Below are positions 1 to 6,530 of a stretch of DNA of 42,344 bases, piece after piece. The stretch's first letter is position 1. Each line of letters opens with the position of its first letter. This DNA is from Bacteroidales bacterium (GTDB taxonomy: Bacteria > Bacteroidota > Bacteroidia > Bacteroidales > Marinilabiliaceae), in assembly GCA_024401335.1 (NCBI GenBank), contig JAKSLH010000024.1, positions 1 to 42,344 of the forward strand. The letters run 5' to 3'. The notes beneath the pieces are model-generated. The model saw nothing but the letters and a program-made list of their open reading frames with translations. It searched no databases and was not told where the DNA came from. The position numbers and the translations under genes were made by a program.

Positions 1-225
1 CCGTTGGTAGGGTTTTTAGTATACTATTTTGAGATTCCTTGTCATGTACTACAATTTTCCTTCCATCCGGATCCACCAACTTCACAGGATTATTAGCGCA
101 ATACACATACGCTCCCATATTCGAATACTTCTCCGCCATAGGGTCCACTCCCAGCCACATAGCCAGCCTTGGCTCATAGTACCTTGCTCCATAATAGTAC
201 ACCCCTCCCTCAGGGATGACTAATA
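1..225 (-). pseudogene. RHS repeat-associated core fragment, cut by window edge
   Basis: Read on the minus strand, this frame gives a recognisable RHS core: GGVYYYGARYYEPRLAMWLG, followed by VDPMAEKYSN, an NPVKLVDPDGR motif, and then a divergent tail (KIVVHDKESQ) that leaves the window at position 1. In RHS and polymorphic toxin proteins the DPDGR-type motif marks the junction to the variable C-terminal toxin. Only the last ~50 core residues are present. Upstream in the same frame the sequence runs straight into the 3' end of the glycosidase gene, with no RHS repeats and no ATG; a GTG at 200-202 preceded by a G-rich stretch is the only plausible local start. I infer a 5'-truncated orphan core/tip cassette rather than an intact RHS gene. 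Homology to the core is clear; the tip's function cannot be judged because it lies outside the window. Confidence 0.7.
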
Positions 226-236
226 GTGGCTCCCTG

Positions 237-1952
237 TTATTTGTAGCGATATAATCTGAAATGCTGAATCTCAAACTGCCCTACAGGAATACGTACATGG
301 CGACCTTGGTGTGTCTGGTCTCCATTAAGATGACGCTTGATCTGCATCCTGCCTTCTTTTATGTTTACCGACTCGCACTTGGCTAGTCCAATCCTTGCGT
401 CTCCTCTCTTCCATGTCTTTTCTGCTTGGGCGTCGTTGTAGGTGATGACAACTCCACTACCTATGGCGAGATAATCGTCCTTGCCGAGACGAAGGATGAT
501 ACATGCCACTTCCGGCCATTCTGCATCCTTGGCTCCTGGTTCCCAACCAAGCGTGTAACTGTGCTTGATGGTGAGACGTATGCCGTCTGGAGTCGTGATT
601 TCTGCTTCTCGTTGCTCGCTGTCAAGCAGCACACCGTCCATATCGCTGCTCCCTTGCCTGTCAAGAATCAATGGCTCTGCCTCTCTAAGAAGCTGATAGG
701 CGGCTACTAGAGGGGATAGGGTGGAGGTGCCGGATGAGAAAGCATTCAACTGATCATCTTGCGAGAGATCCATGCCACTCATGTCGCTGCCCTTGGCTTC
801 TGCATAAAGCGGATAGTCCTCGATGCTGAACGGACAGAATCCCATGGCTCCATGATGACCAAAGGCATAGAGCGCATACATGGCATCTTTGTCTTCCAGA
901 CGTATCTCTGGTACAAAAAGTGGATTGTTTGGCAGGTGATATTTCGAGAACCATGACTTTATCCCTTTGTCGTATATGTCAACCCCAAGCACGTCAATGG
1001 ATGGCGCTCCACAATGCCATAGGTCGATGAGATGAGCCAACGGACCGCCTGACGGATATTGCCCGGGCTTGCGGTTCCTGCTGTTGAGCGCCACGTTGAC
1101 ATACATCGGCAGATCGTAGATGGCACGCCCTGACTTGGCTATCTGCTCTACGTATGTCGCGTATGTCCATGTCTGGAATATCTCTTCCGTATAGATGTCA
1201 TCCCCAAACATCTGTGCCCAATTGGCATTTGGTTTCGCTTGATGCTGAAGTAGTCTCTCCTTCAAATACGGATGAATGGTCTTCTCGTTCCTCTTCAGAT
1301 AATCAGTCAGCTGTTGTGGCACTGCACTTCGGTATAGTTTTGTCGCATCATCCGAATAGTCGCGAGGCACATCTATCATGCCTATCTCATTCTCCACCTG
1401 AATCATGATGACCGTCTGTTCCTTGGCATCGTTGTCGCGCAGATACTCCATGATATGGCAGAAGGCTCGCCTGTCTGCTTCCAACACATTCTGGCTCAGC
1501 GCAGATGCTTCTTCTACTGGCCTGCCTTCCAAAGCGTGTGCACGCGGAAAACGCTTCGTGTCTCGTTTGAACCACTCTGGAGCATAGCAACTCATCGAGT
1601 TCTTCCATGCACCAAACCATAGCAATACAACTTTCAGCTCATTTCTACGGGCTTCCGTCAGTATCACGTCAAGCGTACTCATGTCGAAATGCCCCTCCTC
1701 AGGCTCTATCAGTTCCCATGAGAGAGGAGCAAGCACAGTGTTGAGACCTAGCTTATTCAGATGAGCAAATGTGCGTTTCACGTCCTCTGGTGTCGAGGCG
1801 GAGGAATTACCAAGCTCACCACCAATCATCAACATTGGCTTGCCGTTGGCAATAATCCTTGCCGTACTGCTGTCTCGAACCTCCAGTCGTGTCTGAGCGG
1901 ATGCAAGCAAACTAACAACATTTGCTATGGCTATAAAAATCAGTCTTTTCAT
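237..1952 (-). CDS. Secreted GH35/GH42-like beta-galactosidase with DUF5597-type C-terminus
   Basis: A 571-residue protein beginning with a signal peptide (MKRLIFIAIANVVSLLASAQ). An in-frame ATG 75 bases upstream exists, but its extra residues are polar and precede the hydrophobic segment, so the start at 1952 is preferred. The body is a TIM-barrel glycoside hydrolase of clan A: an N-terminal GGELGNSSAS region, a likely acid/base Glu in QVENEIG (E189) and a likely nucleophile Glu in LFVPEIRLED (E349). Size and layout match Bacteroidota proteins annotated as GH35-like with a C-terminal DUF5597 beta domain, thought to remove beta-galactosyl residues from plant or host glycans in the periplasm. 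No SusC/SusD pair or other carbohydrate gene is adjacent, so the substrate is unknown. The stop lies 11 bases before the RHS core similarity begins. Confidence 0.75.
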   Translation of the reverse strand: MKRLIFIAIANVVSLLASAQTRLEVRDSSTARIIANGKPMLMIGGELGNSSASTPEDVKRTFAHLNKLGLNTVLAPLSWELIEPEEGHFDMSTLDVILTEARRNELKVVLLWFGAWKNSMSCYAPEWFKRDTKRFPRAHALEGRPVEEASALSQNVLEADRRAFCHIMEYLRDNDAKEQTVIMIQVENEIGMIDVPRDYSDDATKLYRSAVPQQLTDYLKRNEKTIHPYLKERLLQHQAKPNANWAQMFGDDIYTEEIFQTWTYATYVEQIAKSGRAIYDLPMYVNVALNSRNRKPGQYPSGGPLAHLIDLWHCGAPSIDVLGVDIYDKGIKSWFSKYHLPNNPLFVPEIRLEDKDAMYALYAFGHHGAMGFCPFSIEDYPLYAEAKGSDMSGMDLSQDDQLNAFSSGTSTLSPLVAAYQLLREAEPLILDRQGSSDMDGVLLDSEQREAEITTPDGIRLTIKHSYTLGWEPGAKDAEWPEVACIILRLGKDDYLAIGSGVVITYNDAQAEKTWKRGDARIGLAKCESVNIKEGRMQIKRHLNGDQTHQGRHVRIPVGQFEIQHFRLYRYK

Positions 1953-2091
1953 TTCTAACGTCGCAATGGAAAATAACACGTCTCTATTGACACCGTAAAT
2001 ATACAATTTTTTCCCGTCCATAGACACTCACTTCCTCTCTCTCCAACAATTTATCCAATCCCTCTCCAACCATTCCCCGAAACTCGCATTA

Positions 2092-2111
2092 TGGCCGAAC
2101 GCAGTCGGCCA
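2092..2111. repeat. Perfect short inverted repeat (hairpin)
   Basis: TGGCCGA, a 6-base loop, then TCGGCCA: a perfect 7-bp GC-rich stem with no adjoining T-run, so not a standard terminator. It sits 15 bp from the left arm of the larger inverted repeat and may be part of the same element. Confidence 0.6.
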
Positions 2112-2125
2112 ACCAGCCGCATTCA

Positions 2126-2235
2126 GTTCTTGGGCGTCAAGAAAATGTACCCAGAAAAGCGTCTAAGCGATACCTGTCTGAGCGCAGCGAGTTTGTATCG
2201 CGTAGCTTTTATGGGTACATTTTTAGCCCAAGAAC
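2126..2235. repeat. Long imperfect inverted repeat, possible REP/MITE-like element
   Basis: The left arm (2126-2160: GTTCTTGGGC, then AATGTACCCA, then AAAAGC) is mirrored by the right arm (2205-2235), which reads the same blocks in reverse complement with one mismatch and a small internal length difference. Inside lie a second perfect stem, GCGATAC (2167-2173) against GTATCGC (2195-2201), and a loop containing the near-palindromic GAGCGCAGCGAG. The RNA or single strand could fold into a hairpin of more than 100 nt. There is no transposase and no obvious target duplication. Confidence 0.65.
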
Positions 2236-2361
2236 GCCCCGCGGCGCGCCTCTTCTTTTTTTGCTTCGTTTTTTCTTCTGGAAGACAGAAGACTGTGAAA
2301 CTGAGCGAAGCTAAAAAATGTAAGGCCCCCGCGGCAGCGGAACCCACCCCTTGGACCATCA

Positions 2362-2405
2362 CGAGAGGAAAGCGAGAGGAAAGCGAGAGGATAACGAGAG
2401 GAAAA
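2362..2405 (+). repeat. Tandem repeat, four 11-bp units (consensus CGAGAGGAAAG)
   Basis: Four head-to-tail units are visible: CGAGAGGAAAG twice, CGAGAGGATAA, CGAGAGGAAAA. The same unit recurs on the opposite strand at 37522-37576. The array ends directly against the A-rich flank of the terminator at 2412. Confidence 0.85.
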
Positions 2406-2411
2406 AATAAA

Positions 2412-2442
2412 GACGGACATCACCATTATGGGGATGCCCGCC
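2412..2442 (-). terminator. Rho-independent terminator of the LRR gene
   Basis: A 13-position imperfect stem (10 pairs) with an ATTAT loop, flanked by T-runs when read on either strand. On the minus strand it lies ~33 bases after the stop of the LRR protein and is followed by TCTTTATTTTTT. Confidence 0.65.
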
Positions 2443-2475
2443 TTTTTACATTATGCGCCGATGCGCGTGCTATGT

Positions 2476-3987
2476 TTATAGCTTTCTGCCACTCAAATCA
2501 TACAGATCGCCATCTTTGCTGATCACTATCTGTCCGTCCTTTATGAACTTTCGTGCCGTGCTCCCCTTGACTGGGTTCATCTGTACCGCATTAACCTTCG
2601 TTGGCATCTCTTCGCCCTCTTCAAGCACTATCACATTCTTCAGATGTGTCACCGCTGCCTCAAACTTGCTCTTGCAGCCCTTTGGCACGCGTATGATGAC
2701 CAGCTCGCAACCGGCGAACACGTCATTGCCAAAGCCGCTTGTCGGAACGTTCGATGTCTTGAAGATCACTTCCTTCAGATTGATGCATCCCTTGAATGTC
2801 TCGTCCTTGATGGCTTTGAGGGTCGTCGAGATGATTACTTCCGAAACCTTGGCATGAGAGAATGCGCCTTTCCAGATGTCTGTCGTTGTACTTGGTAGCT
2901 CTACTGTGCCTGTGAGCGCTGCCGGACAAACCGCTAGCTGACTGAGAGGTATGCCGTATGTCGTGTCGTTGGAGTAGAGTATGCCGTCTTTGACGGTGTA
3001 TTTTGTGTTGTCAAAATTAATCTTGCCGAGCATAAAGCATTCTACAAAGTTCATGCTTCCCAATCGCTCTATCGAACTAGGTAGTGTGACTGTCTCAAGG
3101 TCAAAGCGACACGACAGCGCATAGTCACTTACCTCTGTTACGTCGTATGTGCTCCCGCCTATTGTCACTGTTGCTGGAACGACGAGGTTGGCTGAGTACT
3201 TGTATTGAGTAAGGCCAACTACTATCTTTCTGCCACCACTCTTATACGCATATCTTATGCCATCTACTTCATCATACTGGCCAAGATGGTCGCCGACTGC
3301 TGTCTGCGCAGCATAGGCGTCCTGACATGACTTTGGCACATATATGGTGTAGCTTGTCGCGCCTTCAAAGGCAGAATTGTCAAATGCTATGATGCCATCC
3401 TCCTTGTCTATCTCTAATATGAGGCCGTTGCATCCCTCAAAGGCATCGGCTTTTATCGCTGTCAACGACTCCGACAGGTTTATCTTGCTGAGCTTGGTAT
3501 AGGCAAATGCTCCGAGCCACATCGACATTACGTCGTCTGTCATGTCAAACACTCCTGTGCGGGCTGCTGGAAATGCCGCTAGCTGTGTGCCGTCTCCGCC
3601 TCCTGCATACAACACTCCGTCGTACGTAATATATTTGCTGTTTGCCCACGTTCCTCCTGGTATATCAATGCTCCTGAGGTTGGTGCATCCATAGAACGAT
3701 AAGCTGCCTATTCTCTCAAGTGTTGTCGGAAGCTCTATGCTTGTAAGTGCTGTGCAGCCTTGGAACGAATTGTTGGCAAGTTCAATGATTCGGTATGTCT
3801 CGCCTTCATATTTTACACTGCTTGGCACTACCACATCGCCTTGGCATTCATCATTGTAGCCCACAAGCATGACACCGTCACTGTAATAGTCGTATTCTAG
3901 GCCATCTACGGCAAAGTTGCCTGTTGCTGCCATTGCTGTTGCTGTCATACTCAACATGGCGGTAAATAGTGTGAATGTTTTCTTCAT
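2476..3987 (-). CDS. BspA-like leucine-rich repeat surface protein
   Basis: A 503-residue secreted protein with signal peptide MKKTFTLFTAMLSMTATAMA. The body contains LRR_5/BspA-type repeats, seen as recurrent blocks such as NSFQGCTALTSIELPTTLER, LSFYGCTNLRSIDIP and ETFKGCINLKEVIF, arranged in two similar halves that each contain a YDGVLYAGG/KDGILYSND-type segment followed by LAAFPAARTG or LAVCPAALTG. BspA-family proteins of oral and gut Bacteroidota bind host matrix proteins or other bacteria. The C-terminus (GQIVISKDGDLYDLSGRKL) looks like the beginning of a type IX-style sorting tail but stops at the point where the last beta strands would follow. The gene has its own promoter (4019-4047) and terminator, so it appears monocistronic. 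The ligand is unknown. Confidence 0.85.
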   Translation of the reverse strand: MKKTFTLFTAMLSMTATAMAATGNFAVDGLEYDYYSDGVMLVGYNDECQGDVVVPSSVKYEGETYRIIELANNSFQGCTALTSIELPTTLERIGSLSFYGCTNLRSIDIPGGTWANSKYITYDGVLYAGGGDGTQLAAFPAARTGVFDMTDDVMSMWLGAFAYTKLSKINLSESLTAIKADAFEGCNGLILEIDKEDGIIAFDNSAFEGATSYTIYVPKSCQDAYAAQTAVGDHLGQYDEVDGIRYAYKSGGRKIVVGLTQYKYSANLVVPATVTIGGSTYDVTEVSDYALSCRFDLETVTLPSSIERLGSMNFVECFMLGKINFDNTKYTVKDGILYSNDTTYGIPLSQLAVCPAALTGTVELPSTTTDIWKGAFSHAKVSEVIISTTLKAIKDETFKGCINLKEVIFKTSNVPTSGFGNDVFAGCELVIIRVPKGCKSKFEAAVTHLKNVIVLEEGEEMPTKVNAVQMNPVKGSTARKFIKDGQIVISKDGDLYDLSGRKL

Positions 3988-4018
3988 AGTCTATTTTGTA
4001 GTAATAAGTTTGATACAA

Positions 4019-4047
4019 CAAAGATAGTTTTTTTTTACACTATGCAA
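4019..4047 (-). promoter_or_regulatory. Promoter of the LRR gene
   Basis: On the minus strand, TTG (4045-4047), an 18-base spacer and TATCTTTG (4019-4026) match the Bacteroidota -33/-7 consensus, about 31 bases upstream of the LRR start codon. Confidence 0.75.
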
Positions 4048-4074
4048 TAATATATCGATAAATGTTTAACTGCC

Positions 4075-6348
4075 TCAGATTCTGAATCCTACAATCAGTG
4101 TGTCATCTAGCTGGTCTGATATGGTGCCATGTGCCGACAATCTCCACTGGTCTAGCGTTATCTCTAGCTTCTGTTTCTGAAGCGACATTGGCTGAGGTGC
4201 TATATCTTCAAGGATTGTGACGAGACGCTTGAGCGAGAACTTCATCTCGTTGCTGCCCTCACTGCCAAACTGGTCTGTTATGCCGTCCGAAAAGAGGTAT
4301 ATCACGTCGTCTTTATGTATGTCGACTATGTTGTCGGTGAAGTTGCCTTCGTGGATAGACGTGCCGATAGAGATACGGTCGGGAGCATAGCGTGTGGCCT
4401 TGTGGTCGGAGATGACGACAAGAGGTCGGAACGCTCCGGCATAGTGGAGATGTGAAGCGTCGGGCTCGACGATGACAACGGCCATGTCTATGCCGTCGTG
4501 GTTAGAGTCGTCTTTGCCGTTCTGTCGCAGTGCTTGCTTGAACTTCCGATTCATCGTGTCGAGCAGATGGGCCGCCGAGAGGTCGTCGAGCGTGAGACTG
4601 CTCATTATGTCGTTGAGTATCGATATGCCGAGCATACTCAGGAAGGCTCCCGGCACTCCATGTCCGGTGCAGTCGGCTACAGCAAGTATGCGACAGCCGT
4701 GTGTGTTGGCTGCCCAGTAGAAGTCGCCCGAGACGATGTTGAGCGGACGATAGATGATGAAGTTCTCACCTAGCGCTGCATGCATCTGCACTTCTGTCGG
4801 CATGGCTGCCTTCTGTATCGTACTGGCGTATCGCAGACTGGCCAACATCTGGTTGTTGTTGTCGCTGATGAGCTTGTTCTGACTCTCTAGATGTATGTTC
4901 TGAACCTCAATGAGGCTCTTCTGCTGCTCAAGCGATTCGTTCTGAGCTGTTATCTCTTCCTGCTGCTCCAGAAGCCTCTCGTTCCGCTCATTGAGCTGCT
5001 TGTTGCTTTTGTGACGACGTATGGCAAGTATTATGGCTAATAGGGCTATGATACCAAGCAGGCCTATGACATACATACGCCACCGCGCCGCAGCCTGCAG
5101 TTCTGTCTCACGTCGCATCTGCTCCATGTCACGCCGACGCATGTTGTTCTCATATTCTGCTTCGGCAACGGTACGTGCAGCTTTCGAAGCGTAATCTACA
5201 CGATTGTTCTTCAAGGTGATGCTACGCAGCGTCTCTAGACACCGCGAATACATCTTATAGTCGCCTTTCAGCTTGTATAGCTTCCCTAGCGTGTTGTATA
5301 TGTCCTCTACAAAAGGATCGGATAGGTCTTCAAGGTTGACTACGTGCTGGAGCGAATCAATGATATGCTCCGCCTCGTTATATCTCTTGGCTACAATGCA
5401 GTTGTCGGCTAGCTTGAGCTTCAGGTGATAGACCGACAAGTCATTGCCTATCTTCTCCTCTAACGACATGCCGGCATTTATCATCCTTATGTTCTCCTCT
5501 ATAAGCTGCAGCTTGCGCCTGTCGTCGTATTCGTTGATATGGGTCTCATGAAGTATCATGTCTGAATACGAGGTTATTACTTCGGTGACGCCATTCCATA
5601 GGTTCTCCGAATATAGCTCGTAGGCTGTCAGAAGATGCGACTTGGCTAGCGCCAGGCTTGCCGTGTCGTTCTTCTCACTGGTGACGTACATCTGTACGTA
5701 TGTTCGGCCAATGCCCGAGTTGAGGTCGGCAATAGCTTCTGGCTTTTCCATCTTTAGCTTTATCTCCTTGGCTTTGTTGTATTCGGTCAGGGCGTTTTCA
5801 TACATGTCGGATGTGAGATAGCTCTCAGCTATGTTCATCGTGATGAGGAAATTCATGTAGTCGAGGTCGTTCTGCAGGGCCACGTCAAGAGCCTTGCGGT
5901 AGAAGTCGATAGCCTTCATGCTCTCCGACATCATGCTATATGAATCGGCTATGTTGATGTAAAGCAGCGAGCGGAGCATTGGCTCCTCGTTGTCTGTCAT
6001 CTGCTGGAGTGCGTTGAGGTTGGTTGAGATACAGCTCACATAGTCGGTCATGTAAAACTGGCTCCATGCTATGTAGTGAAGCCCCCATAGCGCATAGTGG
6101 TGGTTGTTGAGACGTGTAGCAAGGTCATATTCCAGCTGTGCGTAGTGCATAGTAGAATCTACATTGTAGTGCTCAGTAGCTATCTTGTTGAAGATGACAA
6201 GTCGGTTTGTGTCTTCAGGAAGCGACATGGCTGCGTGATAGAGACTGTCCAAATAAACATCGGGATCTGACTCTTCGGTCTGTGCGTATGTTGTCAGGCT
6301 TGCCCAGAGTAACGAGAGGGCGACAAGCAAAGTGTTTATTCGTGGCAT
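4075..6348 (-). CDS. TPR-containing membrane protein with SpoIIE/PP2C phosphatase domain
   Basis: A 757-residue protein: signal peptide (1-22), a long periplasmic helical region of TPR-like repeats (about 25-400), one transmembrane helix (about 425-443), a Gln/Glu-rich coiled coil (about 450-510), and a C-terminal SpoIIE-type PP2C serine phosphatase. Metal-binding Asp residues are in place: VSGDFYW (D542), ADCTGHGVPGAF (D559) and DGITDQFG (D688, D692). Such phosphatases usually dephosphorylate STAS anti-sigma-factor antagonists; here the TPR part would sense something in the periplasm and signal inward through the coiled coil. No anti-sigma, STAS or sigma-factor gene is nearby, so the partner is elsewhere or different. 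It is divergent from the pepO-like gene, sharing the 182-bp region between them. Confidence 0.85.
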   Translation of the reverse strand: MPRINTLLVALSLLWASLTTYAQTEESDPDVYLDSLYHAAMSLPEDTNRLVIFNKIATEHYNVDSTMHYAQLEYDLATRLNNHHYALWGLHYIAWSQFYMTDYVSCISTNLNALQQMTDNEEPMLRSLLYINIADSYSMMSESMKAIDFYRKALDVALQNDLDYMNFLITMNIAESYLTSDMYENALTEYNKAKEIKLKMEKPEAIADLNSGIGRTYVQMYVTSEKNDTASLALAKSHLLTAYELYSENLWNGVTEVITSYSDMILHETHINEYDDRRKLQLIEENIRMINAGMSLEEKIGNDLSVYHLKLKLADNCIVAKRYNEAEHIIDSLQHVVNLEDLSDPFVEDIYNTLGKLYKLKGDYKMYSRCLETLRSITLKNNRVDYASKAARTVAEAEYENNMRRRDMEQMRRETELQAAARWRMYVIGLLGIIALLAIILAIRRHKSNKQLNERNERLLEQQEEITAQNESLEQQKSLIEVQNIHLESQNKLISDNNNQMLASLRYASTIQKAAMPTEVQMHAALGENFIIYRPLNIVSGDFYWAANTHGCRILAVADCTGHGVPGAFLSMLGISILNDIMSSLTLDDLSAAHLLDTMNRKFKQALRQNGKDDSNHDGIDMAVVIVEPDASHLHYAGAFRPLVVISDHKATRYAPDRISIGTSIHEGNFTDNIVDIHKDDVIYLFSDGITDQFGSEGSNEMKFSLKRLVTILEDIAPQPMSLQKQKLEITLDQWRLSAHGTISDQLDDTLIVGFRI

Positions 6349-6370
6349 ATGATTTATCTTAGCTCGTGTA

Positions 6371-6378
6371 CAAAGTTA
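6371..6378 (-). promoter_or_regulatory. -7 element of the SpoIIE-phosphatase gene
   Basis: TAACTTTG on the minus strand, 22 bases upstream of the start at 6348. No clear -33 TTG is visible at the expected distance. Confidence 0.5.
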
Positions 6379-6431
6379 GCGTTTTTTTACGAAGTAATAC
6401 GTTGGGCTTTAATTTTGTCAACTTATTTGTC

Positions 6432-6439
6432 TATCTTTG
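6432..6439 (+). promoter_or_regulatory. -7 element of the pepO-like gene (decides its start)
   Basis: TATCTTTG followed by GC is a strong Bacteroidota -7 element. Transcription should begin near 6446, which rules out the farther upstream in-frame ATG at 6366 and supports the lipoprotein start at 6531. Confidence 0.7.
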
Positions 6440-6530
6440 CAGACTCGTTAACTTCCACATATTGTGGACGCGTCTTTGCGTGGTATATGCGGACATGGCG
6501 GTGATGAACAACAAACTTAAAACACTAACT

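Larger units (their letters stand above)
1953..2475. other. Gene-free 523-bp intergenic stretch with several repeats
   Basis: No convincing gene is present. Going left to right it holds the leader of the glycosidase gene (a weak -7-like TATATTTA near 1993-2000, minus strand), a perfect 7-bp hairpin (2092-2111), a ~110-bp inverted repeat (2126-2235), GC-rich patches around 2235-2250 and 2325-2345, four tandem 11-bp units (2362-2405) and a terminator hairpin (2412-2442). A 143-codon open frame covers much of it but its product is low-complexity and basic, and it is best explained as chance. Confidence 0.7.

Noticed and set aside
2091-2522. 143-codon plus-strand open frame in the gene-free region
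   Set aside because: It covers an inverted repeat, tandem repeats, a terminator and the end of the LRR gene on the other strand. Its product is low-complexity and basic, with no recognisable domain.
1-6348. Polysaccharide utilisation locus around the glycosidase
   Set aside because: No SusC/SusD-like pair, hybrid two-component regulator or second glycosidase is present. A single glycosidase does not support a locus.
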